A stretch of 64,000 nucleotides of DNA from Acanthosepion pharaonis (taxonomy: Eukaryota; Mollusca; Cephalopoda; Sepiida; Sepiidae), in NCBI GenBank assembly GCA_903632075.3, contig CAHIKZ030005496.1:492001-556000 (forward strand), in the 5' to 3' direction. This document shows, one piece after another, positions 45,775 to 55,915 of this stretch. The translations under genes and the position numbers were made by a program. Each line of letters begins with the position of its first letter. The stretch's first letter is position 1. The notes under the pieces are model-generated. The model worked only from the letters and a program-made list of their open reading frames with translations. It was not told the DNA's origin and searched no databases.

Positions 45775-46107
45775 TTTGTGATAAAAATGGCAAAAAAGAT
45801 GAGGACGGTCGTCCGAACAATGTAAATAGTGTACATAATACCTCATTCCAGAAATATAGACAGATACTTTCCCATGGGTATTAGTACGTAAGTGAATGTA
45901 ATGGATTCGACTGGAATTCGAATTCGATTCCTCAGTTCGAGACGCTATCGATTACTCCACCTTCCAATCCATTACTTTCAGTCGGGAGTTGCTGAGTTTT
46001 TGCGGTATTGTTTACTTAACATGTCAGCGAAATAATAAACGTACTGCTCTGAAGCAAATTTCTACAAAAACTGACTTCGCTATGCAACTCGCTTTATATT
46101 GGCGCCA

Positions 46108-46338
46108 AACAATAGATTCGAATACCCGGATGAAGACCCTTATTTTGAATTCTTTGATCTAAATGAGCCAGAACTCGAAGTTTCGTTTATAAAAAAGATT
46201 CTCTGAACACCGGTGTTTCAACGTGTCCATAAATCGCGGAAATTAGTATCTGTTCTCCCTGAAAACATTCAGGCATCGATGGCGCTGATACCTTCCAAGC
46301 CATTTTGTAAATTGGGTCAGAAAATCTTCAAGATGTAA
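46108..46338 (+). pseudogene. Unrecognised eroded coding stretch
   Basis: One plus frame with a single internal TGA reads NRFEYPDEDPYFEFFDLNEP, ELEVSFIKKIL, stop, TPVFQRVHKSRKLVSVLPEN and PSKPFCKLGQKIFKM. The acidic, aromatic-rich first half looks protein-like. I recognise no family and see no clear splice sites. It may be chance. Confidence 0.2.
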
Positions 46339-48089
46339 TTTCGCAACCCACTTCTTCAGAGTTGAACAGAACGAGCACTTGTTACTTAATCCTTCCATCA
46401 TTAGCTTCCGTTCGGTTTATCTCTTCCAGCGGAAGATGACATTTGCGACGGCCCGAACTTTAACATTTTAAAATTATAATTTCTTTTTTGAGAAAAATAT
46501 AATAAAAATTATAAGCAAAATCCATCACTTGACGTTATAAAAAAAGACACATTGCAACAACGGTGAGGAAAAAAAAGAATACCGTTTAGATTTTGGGAAG
46601 TGAGTAAGGCTGAGAACTTTTCAAATAAGAACGTTTCAGTGTGTAACTATTTCAGTCAAGAAACAGGACACAAGAACGTCTTGCTTTTTGACCATCGTAA
46701 TTATCTCAACTTTAACCATGCCAGAATTAATTAATTCAGGTATTTCGTGAATAAAGTTATGTTATTCTTTGCGACTCGTGCTATAATTTTCCTTTCTCGG
46801 TAATAATCGTAAATAAATAAACATTTCATTTTTCACTCCAAAAAAAAAAAAAAAAAAGAAAAAACAAGAAATGAATAAACAAAACAAAAAACAAAACAAA
46901 TATATATTTGAGATAATATAGTGAGTCAATTTTGGCTCATATTTTTTTCAAGAAATAATATCATTGAATATTTATGTTTATATTTTTAGCGTCAATCTAT
47001 CAAACACGCCTTACCTCTCCTTTGCTCTTTTCTGAAACAGTATTTTCCAATCAATTTTTTTTTCTCCACACTGCATATTTTGCTCTTTAACTTTTCGGCA
47101 ATTAATTTGACTTCACTTTCATTTCTTTGCTTTGTCTAAATTCTGTCTTGCTTCCATAATACTTTTTCTTTCCTTCGACATTTAATTCCAACCCTCCTTC
47201 TATTTCCTTCCAATATTTTTTTTTCTTTTTGTTTTTCACATTTTTCCCCCTTCCAGACATATTTAAAACGTTTTCTTTCAAAATATTTTCATTTTCTATC
47301 TATCTTCGCTTAATTTTTCTTTTAGCTTTTGCCAAGGAAATTTCGGCCCGAGTTAAATCGTTTTATTTTCTCCTTCATTTTTTTTCTTTGACAATTAATC
47401 TTGCCGAATTTTTTGGCCCTTAATTTAAAAAAAAACAACAAAAAAACAAAAAAACATACAAACAAAAAAAAACATTAAAGTTTTGCAATGTCATCCTTGT
47501 CAATTTATTTCCCTCCCATTTTTTTCTACGTAACTTTTTTTTTATTTGTTTTTAATTTATTTCTTCTTTGACTTTGTCCACACATTTTTTTTACAATGTT
47601 CTTTTTTCGCTTTTTCAATTGCTGATTCTCTTATCCTATCCGTGTACCGGAATGTTTATCAACGATTGATCTGTGATGAGGTTGCCTCTATTCTTCAATG
47701 AATTACCTTTACCTTCAAAACGCTTTAATATTAAATGTTTGAGATAATTTAATGGGTATCAATATATATCTTTTTTTACTTACAAATTCAACGTTTTCAG
47801 TTTTCCTGATAATTAAAAAAAACCTATACAATTTGTAAAGAGATAAAAAGATATATTCAAAACTATTCCAGTAAGAGAGAAAAACCACACGGACTTTCAA
47901 TTTCGCCTTCCTTAATTTTGATTGATTCCAGAGAAAAGTACAGGGAGCTTAAAAAGAACTAGCATGAGATGTGAACGACCATCGAATTCTACTGAAGAGC
48001 ATTGAGAGTTTGCAGCCTTCAATATTTACATGAAGATTAGAAATACATTAAACGAGCTTTCACTCTTCTTCATTGCTATAGATATTTAA
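46339..48089. other. Unassigned AT-rich sequence with T- and A-runs
   Basis: 47,000-47,650 is unusually pyrimidine-rich on the plus strand (many CTTTTT and TTTCC runs). CAGCGGAAGATGAC...CCCGAAC at about 46428 weakly recalls a hammerhead box but lacks a helix II. Nothing else is recognised. Confidence 0.4.
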
Positions 48090-48286
48090 AGCCAATCGAG
48101 AATTGGTGGCGTTATTTGAAAATTAAAATCCAACTGAGAGCTCCAATATACATCCCGCATCTGAAGACTATATGTGAAGAAAAATGGAACAAAATACCAA
48201 CTAAAATATGCAAATCATTAAGTGAGAAGTACAAGAAGATGTTGCTTGGTGTAGAAGTGAATAATGGCTATTCTACAAAGTATTAA
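48090..48286 (+). pseudogene. Tc1-like transposase C-terminus
   Basis: The plus frame from 48090 reads KPIENWWRYLKIKIQLRAPI, CEEKWNKIPTKICKSLSEKY and KKMLLGVEVNNGYSTKY, then TAA. It matches the NPIENLWR-LK...W--IP----KL---Y-KRL--V---KG--TKY tail of Tc1-family DDE transposases, including the final catalytic Glu (of IEN). The frame is lost just before KPIEN, and the rest of the transposase and the TIRs are not seen. The 65-codon tail itself has no stop, so decay is moderate. Confidence 0.8.
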
Positions 48287-48847
48287 AGATTATATATTCT
48301 TTTTTTTTAATTGTACGAATACTTTTTTCACACATTAAAATTGATAAATGGTATTTATTTCTATTAAATCAATTTTTCTGTTTTCTCTGCATATTTCGCG
48401 ACTTTGCATCTGTGTACAGTTAATTATATGAAAAGTATGTTTATTCATTAATTGGCAATGCAATAAATTAAAAATGTGTATGTGTACGAATATTTGTTTC
48501 TCCTAACTGTATATAATCATTATCGGTTATATAACCAGGTGTGTCCCGTAGAATCGGTGCGCAAATGAGTACCAGCAGAGGAATTCGCTACTCACGGGTG
48601 GATTCTGGGAGCAAGCTTGGCGAGATATTCAGTTATAAATAACAATTACTTGGGTGCATAGAAGGGGAGGATCCGATTGATATCTTGCTAGAATAACTGT
48701 TAATATCCTCCGGTTTGAAAGCTTGTCTGACACATGGTCACTTGGCCAATGGCACCTTCGGGTAACCCTTTAGCCTAGTCCTGAGTTTTAGTCTACAATG
48801 CCATTCATCCAGCAACGTGTCTCTCTTTTCTCTCTATCTAACCCCCC

Positions 48848-48848
<1 letters not shown>
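48287..48848. other. Unassigned sequence
   Basis: Nothing recognised. Confidence 0.4.

Positions 48849-48907
<59 letters not shown>
48849..48907. repeat. (CT)n(TA)n compound microsatellite
   Basis: About 19 bp of CT and 40 bp of TA. Confidence 0.97.
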
Positions 48908-48909
<2 letters not shown>

Positions 48910-49103
48910 CGATTATAGGTTTTGTTCAACTTATAATTACATGAATCATTCATACAAAAAACAAATATAGAGGTTAATGATTTAAATGGCGAATACATCT
49001 TTAAACAATTTCAATAAGATACACTAACCCCGAACCTGTATATGAATGATATGATCCCTGTTTATAAATTCCAGATTCATAAAGTCTTTTTTAGTTTTTA
49101 CAA

Positions 49104-49133
49104 GCTTTCGTCTGTTCCTACAGATATTCTCAG
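49104..49133 (-). ncRNA. Hammerhead-like motif, family H6 (copy 1)
   Basis: Minus strand: CTGAGAA, then ATCTG/CAGAC-type helix II with loop TAGGAA, then GAAAGC. The repeat unit around it (about 49020-49144) matches 58380-58510, including a GGATCAT-TCATTCATA block. It abuts the (TG)n at 49145. Confidence 0.45.
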
Positions 49134-49144
49134 GTATGGAAATA

Positions 49145-49202
49145 GTGTGTGTGTGTGTGCGTGTGTGTATGTGTGTGTGTGCGTGTGTGTGTGTGTGTGT
49201 GT
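49145..49202. repeat. (TG)n microsatellite
   Basis: 58 bp of TG with CG and TA interruptions. Confidence 0.95.
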
Positions 49203-49553
49203 ATTTGAAAGACAATTAAATTTATAATTTACAAAATATACAATTGAAAAACTATTGCATTTATTGATGAACACGTGAGCACATGTAACAACATGGAATT
49301 TCGCGTTTCCATAACGGAAGTAAACAATATGAAAATTTGAAAAAAAAAAAAACAAGAAAAAACACGGATATTCATTACAATTGCAAATATTTAATGTATG
49401 GATTAACCCTTTGAAAAGTGGACATATAATCGCAAATTTGTGCAGTCAGGGACATTTACAGTTAAGTAATTGTTTTATCAATATAAAATACAATGCTATC
49501 AATGCTCTATTCGTAATGATGGGGACTATATGAAAATATATTCTTTTCAATAT

Positions 49554-49556
<3 letters not shown>

Positions 49557-49620
<64 letters not shown>

Positions 49621-49640
49621 GTGTGTGTGTGTGTGTGTGT
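49557..49640. repeat. (TA)n(TG)n compound microsatellite
   Basis: About 64 bp of TA then 20 bp of TG. Confidence 0.97.
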
Positions 49641-49664
49641 ATACACATGGATATACATATGTAT

Positions 49665-49880
49665 ATATATATTTTCTCTTTATACGTTAATTTTATAGAT
49701 ACAATTTATTTAAGTGAAAGCTCTGTTTTTTGTAAAACAGTATTAATTACATTTACCGGCCAGAATATTCACAAATTTCGTAGAAAGTATGCGTTCTCCG
49801 AGAGGAATCGAACCTGTATTCCTATACGGAAACCGTCATTGGGTCTGACGTGGTACCGAGAAGCGTCTGGTATACAAGTC
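49665..49880 (-). mobile_element. tRNA-derived SINE, family S2 (copy 1)
   Basis: CTCCGAGAGGAATCGAACCT at 49796 is an inverted T-arm/box B (AGGTTCGATTCC on the minus strand). Flanking blocks CTTTATACGTTA, ATTTAAGTGAA, AAACAGTATTAA, TTTACCGGCC and GAATATTC are shared in order with 56085-56310. The tRNA head is damaged here: the box A region reads GTGGTACCGAGAAGC. Confidence 0.65.
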
Positions 49881-50007
49881 CAAATTGTTGTTTATAAATA
49901 AAAAATTCGACTATTTTTCCCGAACTACTCACGAAACGTAATTTAACGTAAACAATGACAACATATAATAACATGGATTAAGTCCGACCATTAAATAATT
50001 GTCGAAC

Positions 50008-50014
<7 letters not shown>

Positions 50015-50045
<31 letters not shown>
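50015..50045. repeat. (TA)n microsatellite
   Basis: 31 bp of TA. Confidence 0.95.
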
Positions 50046-50047
<2 letters not shown>

Positions 50048-50090
50048 TGTTACAACAATAAGCAAAGAGACATATTTGATATTCTTATTA

Positions 50091-50093
<3 letters not shown>

Positions 50094-50148
<55 letters not shown>
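50094..50148. repeat. (TA)n microsatellite
   Basis: 55 bp of TA. Confidence 0.97.
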
Positions 50149-50154
<6 letters not shown>

Positions 50155-50601
50155 CCGATCTTTTCTAACTATTGGCTTATTAGCAATGTACTACTATTTT
50201 ACTAAAAGTACTACACTCTCTAATCAACTATGAATTGATTAACCATTTCAAACCGCAGTGTCTTCTTTCAGATAAGGGTATAACTTTCGCTTCTATGACT
50301 CAACTATTGACGCGTGAACAATTATTGCTGAAAGAGTTTATCAAGTTATAGATAACAATTGTTAGGTTCTGGCTGTTGCTTTGTATACCACGGAGCCACT
50401 TCATAGTGTGTAGCGTAATAGTCTTCTTCACAAGTTGAATGGTTGTGGTATATCTGAGCGAATTTTTGAAATGATTAAAACTTTCTTAACGAATGGAATT
50501 TTTCTTGAAAGCCCATTAGATTGTTGTGCATTTACGTCTTTTAACCTGAATTGAAAAGGAAATTTTGCATATGTTTGACAGTTTTTCTCCTCCAAATATA
50601 T

Positions 50602-50604
<3 letters not shown>
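50149..50604. other. Unassigned sequence
   Basis: Nothing recognised. Confidence 0.4.

Positions 50605-50665
<61 letters not shown>
50605..50665. repeat. (TA)n microsatellite
   Basis: 61 bp of TA, immediately before the LINE relic that hosts copy B. Confidence 0.97.
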
Positions 50666-50668
<3 letters not shown>

Positions 50669-50669
50669 A

Positions 50670-50729
50670 ACCATTCATGTTTTATGTATTCATTGAAAAT
50701 TGCTGTCAAATATTATCTGGTGCATCTTT
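50670..50729 (+). pseudogene. Older LINE relic, left part (host of copy B)
   Basis: TGAAAATTGCTGTCAAATAT and TATCTGGTGCATC align with the EYCCHIWSGAP codons of the family (compare TGCTGCCATATATGGTCTGG in copy A). The reading resumes at 54870 with SAKHLEIHDKIKRT (the family's PAVHLEVLDKIQRR). Copy B therefore interrupted it. Confidence 0.6.
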
Positions 50730-50853
50730 TTTTTTTTTTTTTTTAAAGCATTTCACCCCAAGCAAGGCGGGGAGCCACTAGGACGCAAGGGGTTACAGAA
50801 AATAGGAAGATCAGATAGGAGTGATAGAAGAAAGGATGAGGGTAGTAGATAGA

Positions 50854-53733
50854 TTAAGGCAACTGGAGATGTCGATTGACATTACACTTGAATAGCTGGA
50901 GATTATAACTCTCAGGGAAACAGGAGAAGGGAAGAGAGTTCCACAGGCGAGAGGTGCGAGACATGACGGTATTAGAGTAGAAGAGACGGCTACATTTAGG
51001 AGTTTCGACAGTGAAGGGGTGAGAGCGGGATGCCAGCCTCGTAGGGCGCTTGAACTCATGAAGTTTGGGAACCGGCGAATGCAGTTCCTCGGAGCAATTT
51101 CCATGAAAGTATTTATAGAACAGACAGAGGGAGGCGACGGTGCGTCTGTGAGAAAGTGACTGTAGACGAGACGCCAGGGTAGGGCCAACCATATTGCATA
51201 TCCGCTTCTGGAGCCTATCAAGAACCCCGAGGCAAACAGAAGGGGCGCCAGACCATATATGGCAGCAATACTCCATGCAAGGGCGAATTGTGGATTTGTA
51301 TATCTGGAGGATCGACTCAGGGGAGAAAAAACTTCCTAGCGCGGCTCAGGGCCAACTTTCCTCGCAGTGGACGAGGCAATTGACTCGATGTATTTATTCC
51401 ATCTCAGGTCAGCAGTCAACGTGAGACCGTGAAGCCGCAGAGAGTTGCTCTCGAGAAGTTGAGCGTCAGACATTCTAATGGAGGGAAGGGAAGGCTCTCT
51501 GTGGTGATTAATAGAGAGCAGTTTTGTCTTCGAAGCGTTGAAGTTGACCAGCCAAATCATGCCCCAGTTCACAATCGATTGGAGGTCCTTTTCGAGACGC
51601 ACGGCAAGGTGAGTTTTGTCAGCGAGACTGGATTTGTTTTGAGGCAGGAATAAATTGTGGTGTCATCCGCGTAGATGCCGACTTGAGAAGTTACGGCGTC
51701 AGGAAGGTCATTTATATAGATAAGGAATAGAGTGGGGCCTAGGATGGAGCCTTGAGGAACACCTGCGTTCGTGGGATAGGAACTGGAGGAGAATCCGTTG
51801 TGAACGATCTTCAATTCACGGTTTGACAGGAATGATTGTATTACGTTATATAATTGACCCGTAATGCCATAACCCTGGAACTTGCGGAGAAGGCCGGCGT
51901 GCCAAACCCTATCAAATGCTTTGGAGATATCTAGTGCCACGGCTCGGGCTTCCCCGTTATTTTGGAGAGTTCGGTAGACTGTTTCCGTGATGGCTGTGAG
52001 CACATCGGCTGTAGATCTGGCAAAGCGGAAACCATATTGCTTGTCTGAGAGCAGATTATGGGATGTGAGGTAGTTAACCACCCCGGTATTGATTAGAGCT
52101 TCGAAGATTTTGCCGAAGAGGGAAGGAGACTGATAGGACGGTAGTTGGAAGGGTCAGAGGGGTCGCCGGAGTTCTTGAAGACAGGAACGATCGAAGAGGA
52201 CTTCCAGCAGTCAGGAAAACAAGATTCCTTGAGGCAGTAGTTGTATAGTTTCGAAAGGGCGGGCGCCAGTTCAGGCGCGCATTTCTTTAAGACAATGGCT
52301 GGTATCCCATCTCCACCACTCGCCTTGTTGGGATCTAAATTGGAGATAACGCCCAGTACCAAAGTTGGGGTTATGTTTAACCCACTCAATATGGCCTCAG
52401 TTCTAAGAGGGAAGTGGGGTATGGGTACAACAGAAGAGTCGAACGTCGAGTTGGATGAAAAATTCCGAGCAAAGCATTCAGCCTTGTCGGTAGAGGAGGT
52501 CAAGACTTCGAACTGGTTGAATAGAGGAGGTATAGAGGGTTTGCAATTATTCAATACACACTTGCAGAGACGCCAATAATCTTTGGAGCCAAATTTTCGA
52601 GATGCAATACGTTCCTTCATTCGAGCCGCAAATAGTGACTTAGCATCATTTAGGACACGTTTACATTCGTTACGGGCGGGAGCAAAGAGACGTCTATTGC
52701 AGTCAGACATGTCGCTACGGTATAGGTGGAAGTAGTGGTTCCTATGGGCGATGGCGGCTGAGCAAGCAGCCGAGAACCAGGGGCAGGAGCGCGACTTAAC
52801 CCTATACTTCCTTGATGGGATGAAAGCGTCGATTCCAGCTTTAACCCAGGAAGAGACCTCAGAAGCACATTCTTGGACGGGGAGCTTAAAGACTCCATCC
52901 CAGGGGACATCGCGGAGGAAATCACGGAACGCGTCCCAGTCAGCTCGTTGATAATAGAACGAAGTTCTAGTGGTAGGAGGTTCTTTATAGGGGGTAGAGT
53001 TAAAGGAGATGTTAACCGATACTACTGCATGGTCAGAGTTACCAAGTGGGCATAGTTGCGAGGCACTGCAGGATTCGGGGATAGAGGTAAAGCACAGGTC
53101 GAGTAGAGAGGCTTTACTTTCCCGGTTGAAGGCAAAACGAGTGGGGAAGTTAACTATCTGTGCGAGGGAATGGGAGATTGAAAAATTAAGCGTTTTAATG
53201 CCTGCATGGTCAGTAGTAGCATTCTTAAGCCACAGAGTGTGATGGGCGTTAAAGTCTCCAAACACAAATATGTGAGCAAACGGGTGGAGGGAGAGAGCCT
53301 TGTCTATGTTGTCAGAAATGCTATCAAGTATCTCACAGTCTTGAGAGGATGGAGAACGGTAAAGGAAGAAGAGATAGCTTACCGCATTGAGGAGAGAGAG
53401 AGACGGAGACACATGTATGACTGGTCAGGCGATTCGAGAGAGGACTCTCTGGCCAGGGGGAGATGTTCCTTGACCAAGACCGTGCATGTGGGTTAGAGAG
53501 TCTTTTCTGAGGAGAGGAAGATAGCCGGGGATCGAGAGATCAGAAGAGGGGATAGATGAGACAAGGTTTGTCTCGCAGAGAGCCAGTACATCCGGGCCGT
53601 TTGCAGTGAGGAAACATTCCAGATTGTAGAAGTTTGTCCTAATGCACCGGATGTTGGAGAACGAAGTGTTGAGGGGTTTAGGTGGTTTCTGAGAGGCTGG
53701 TTTAGGGTAAATCTTTCGGTTTTTGTAACTCAT
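50854..53733 (-). pseudogene. LINE copy B endonuclease-reverse transcriptase (broken)
   Basis: The element frame runs from MSYKNRK (53733) to CNVNRHLQLP (50854), about 960 codons, the same length as copy A. EN: FSNIRCIRTN, LALCETNL, IFVFGDFNAHHTLW and GNSDHAVVSVN. A long uninterrupted piece (52093-53412, 439 codons) covers most of EN through NYRPISLLP. RT continues in other frames: ALDISKAFDRVWHAGLLRKF, AGVPQGSILGP and YADDTTIYS. Then come SLTADLRWNKYI-like and FYKYFHGNCSEEL pieces. Frameshifts lie near 53430, 52087, 51570 and 51300. The catalytic EN and RT residues all survive. It retains the AFDRVWH block deleted in copy A. It cannot give one intact protein. Confidence 0.9.
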
Positions 53734-54299
53734 GTTGGATTTATTTGCAAAGATGAGAAGGCCCGAGGTAAGAGAAAACAGACAGTTTCGACCGTGACGC
53801 GGGCAGAGAGGAGTTGGCAAATTCCGCATCATTATGCGGCCTCAGGGCTGCCCACGGGTGGTGACTGCAGGGACACCTTTCCACGCGCGACATGGCACTA
53901 CAAACACCCCGGTATTATACAACTGTTGATCAGAGCAGCCGCTCAAGACGCTACGCAAGAGTTAGGGCTCCTAACTACCAGTCGGAAACAGCAACCAGAG
54001 AACTGTCAGCCGTGTACCCTCAGAATGAAGAGATGTTGCCACAGACTGTACGCATCGCGGGAGAAACAGACCTGCACTAATACAGAGGCCGGAGAGAGAC
54101 AGAACCGGGAACCCCTTCCTAGACAAGAAACAAGGTGTAAGCCTCTACTCATGTCCAATAGAAGGGGGAGGAGGTTGACCGGGCGGTAGAAGGACTACCT
54201 ACTCCTATTACAGATAACACAAAAAGGACGACACAAAACAGAGGGAAGGATTGGAGGGGAGATAACAGGTAGGAGTCCTGGTTCACAGTTGGCTATACC

Positions 54300-54869
54300 C
54301 TATCACATTAAGTTTTAACTTAGTATAAGTCCCATTGTCTATTCTAAAAGAAATTGAAAATACGGTTACCCGGATTTATTATCACATCAGTCAAAGACAT
54401 TCAATTTTCCATTTTTCTAGTTTTTTTTTCTTTAACATTTCGGACCGGGATTTCTTACTAAATTATCAAATAAGTAGAATTATTGGGACAAAATGCCTTT
54501 CAGTAGGGAGGAGGGGAGGAAAAAAAAAAAATAAAAAAACGAAAAAAAAAAATATAAAAAAATGAAAAATGTAAATGCATTGAGCTAGAGCGAAACGATA
54601 CTCACATGGGCCAACAAGTGGGTGACTGCCTACATCGTCATGATGATGGTGACTGAATATACGGCTTTACCTTGTGTCCAAGCGTCGACCTGGTGGGGGG
54701 GGAGGAATCATCGGCCAATCCTCGGTCCCCACCAAGTACTGGGCTAGGGAGATATGCTTTCAATAAGTTTTCGAAAGAGGAGATGGAATGGCGAAAAACA
54801 ATTCCGCTTTCAGACAATATATCAAGCAAAAGGATACTGTCACAACATCGTTAGGATACTGACGAGATC
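54300..54869 (-). promoter_or_regulatory. LINE copy B 5' monomer
   Basis: On the minus strand it holds the same block series as at 22352-22990: ACGAGACACC/GTCAGTATC, GCTTGATATATTGTCTGAAA, GAAAGCATATCTCCC, GGTCGACGCTTGGAC, AGTATCGTTTCGCTCTAGCT, a T-rich tract, and AAAAATGGAAAATTGAATGT at its inner end. It is a likely promoter monomer. Confidence 0.6.
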
Positions 54870-55295
54870 TGCTAAGCATTTAGAAATTCATGATAAAATT
54901 AAAAGAACCTGCACTGTTATTGGCCCTGACCTGGCATCTCGGCTTCAGTCAATTTCCAACCTGCATAATGTAACTCCCTTCTGCCTTTCTATAAATACTT
55001 TCATGGTAATTGTTCAGATAGTATTTCCACTATGGACCTAGATTCTCTGAAATTAAACAATGTAATAGACTGGCGGCCAAGTTTTATTAACTTACAGTTG
55101 AAATGGTTAGAGGTAACACTAATTTAACTGTTTCTTCTCTTCAATTCCTGGCTTGTACAACTCCCATCCGATTCTTGATTCCCAGTCAACATTGGTCTTC
55201 AAAGATTTGAACATAATATCAACCATTATCTACTGAGTAGCTCCATGCACCTTAGTGGCTTTATTGCCTTGCTTGGGGTAAAATGATTAATACTC
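54870..55295 (+). pseudogene. Older LINE relic, right part
   Basis: The plus frame reads SAKHLEIHDKIKRTCTVIGP, DLASRLQSISNLHNVTPFCL, then decayed tail and 3' UTR to TTGCTTGGGGTAAAATGATT. It is much more decayed than copy B. Confidence 0.8.
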
Positions 55296-55296
55296 T

Positions 55297-55307
55297 CACA
55301 CACACAT

Positions 55308-55357
<50 letters not shown>
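55297..55357. repeat. (CA)n(TA)n compound microsatellite
   Basis: About 29 bp of CA, then 31 bp of TA, running into the foldback unit at 55354. Confidence 0.97.
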
Positions 55358-55360
<3 letters not shown>

Positions 55361-55471
55361 TGAACATAGAAGTCAACACTTAGAGGCGACAGTCTGTTTC
55401 ATGCTATATGCAATCGTGGCCTGACGATTGCATATAACATGAAACAGACTGACTTCTATGTTCACTTTTAT
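55354..55471. repeat. Nested foldback hairpin, hammerhead-like family H7
   Basis: Outer arms ATAAAAGTGAACATAGAAGT (55354) and its reverse complement (ending 55471) enclose inner arms CAGTCTGTTTCATGC plus TATATGCAATCGT (55390-55417) and ACGATTGCATATAACATG plus AAACAGACTG (55424-55451), with a 6-nt loop. A 15-nt bulge (55375-55389) is present only on the left. It directly abuts (TA)n. Confidence 0.85.
55377..55451. ncRNA. Hammerhead-like halves in foldback H7
   Basis: The right arm (plus) has CTGACGA at 55421-55427 and GAAAC at 55441-55445, with a weak helix II between. The left arm (minus) has TGC/GCA as helix II, GAAA, then ACA/TGT around loop GAC as helix III, then C at the cleavage position and GCCTC, which could pair with GGC before the core as helix I. 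The left arm lacks CTGACGA. The right arm lacks helix III's second strand. Together they look like one hammerhead, duplicated and damaged differently in each arm. Confidence 0.5.
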
Positions 55472-55541
55472 ATTCACACGCTCTATCTCTGATAATCAGC
55501 ACTTTATCCCATAAATATAGCACATCTTAAGACTATATTTC

Positions 55542-55544
<3 letters not shown>

Positions 55545-55589
<45 letters not shown>

Positions 55590-55601
55590 TATGTGTGTGT
55601 T
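55545..55601. repeat. (TA)n(TG)n compound microsatellite
   Basis: 42 bp of TA then GCGTATGTGTGTGT. Confidence 0.95.
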
Positions 55602-55739
55602 CTAAAATTTGCTTAATGTGGGAATGTCACACTATGGAGTGTTGATTTACGCGTCCATATTAACCACATTTACAAACGCTTTATATTCGACATGCAATGT
55701 TTTTCCCCAATAAATATAACAAATTCTGATAATTGTGTA

Positions 55740-55775
55740 ATCGCTCTCTCATCTCTCTCTCTCCCCTCTCTCTCT

Positions 55776-55838
<63 letters not shown>
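55740..55838. repeat. (CT)n(TA)n compound microsatellite
   Basis: CT-rich to 55777 then 60 bp of TA, ending at hammerhead-like unit H8. Confidence 0.97.
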
Positions 55839-55840
<2 letters not shown>

Positions 55841-55885
55841 GACACTGGAAAATGCAAGTTACTGCGACTAAAATGTTTCGTATTT

Positions 55886-55915
55886 GTTTCGATGTCTAAT
55901 TAGACATCTCATCAG
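55886..55915 (-). ncRNA. Hammerhead-like motif with complete core, family H8
   Basis: Minus strand: CTGATGA, then the perfect 18-nt palindrome GATGTCTAATTAGACATC as helix II, then GAAAC. All invariant hammerhead core bases are present, with no extra nucleotide. Downstream a weak helix III (ACAAA against TTAGT with one mismatch) ends in GTC near 55868, where cleavage would fall. Helix I is unclear (GTTA/TAAC after an internal loop). It lies about 48 bp from the (TA)n. Confidence 0.6.

Larger units (their letters stand above)
45547..45863. mobile_element. Inverted hammerhead-bearing element (family H1 pair)
   Basis: About 315 bp whose two ends are inverted copies of the unit at 7365-7473. The left end (minus sense) and right end (plus sense) both read ATTCCAACCA, CTRAARAA, GGAGCGTACAACGG, GAAAC, GTGATAAAAATGGCAA, AAGATGAGGAC and GTCCGAACA. 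About 85 bp of unique sequence separates them. It is non-coding and inserted in a SINE. The structure resembles inverted terminal pieces of PLE-type elements, but no PLE coding sequence lies between them. Confidence 0.75.
45334..45962 (-). mobile_element. SINE S1 split by hammerhead-like insertion
   Basis: Left part 45334-45546 carries GTTATATGCCATGCATGATG, CGATCATGTACCTTTCGATA and TCTGCGGTAGACCAGT. Right part 45864-45962 carries TGTAATGGATTCGACTGGAA (box-B side) and the head. Read on the minus strand it is one S1 copy. The CATACCTTTCCCAAGG block at the break is repeated in diverged form at 45864-45880, consistent with a target duplication of about 15 bp. Confidence 0.8.
50730..54869 (-). mobile_element. 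CR1/Jockey-like LINE, near full length (copy B)
   Basis: About 4.1 kb on the minus strand. Its 3' end is the T-run at 50730-50744 (poly(A) on the element strand) preceded by the TTGGGGTGAAATGC motif. The EN-RT frame spans 50854-53733. The GC-rich leader is 53734-54300, and one 5' monomer is 54300-54869. It is organised like copy A, with only one monomer. Plus-strand relic sequence lies on both sides. Confidence 0.9.

Noticed and set aside
46428..46470. GGAAGATGAC...GGCCCGAAC as a hammerhead candidate
   Set aside because: The core box is wrong at its first bases and there is no helix II.
52241..53496. Antisense open frames opposite LINE copy B (and the equivalents opposite copy A)
   Set aside because: Shadows of the EN-RT frame; the same antisense frames appear in both copies because the LINE is conserved.
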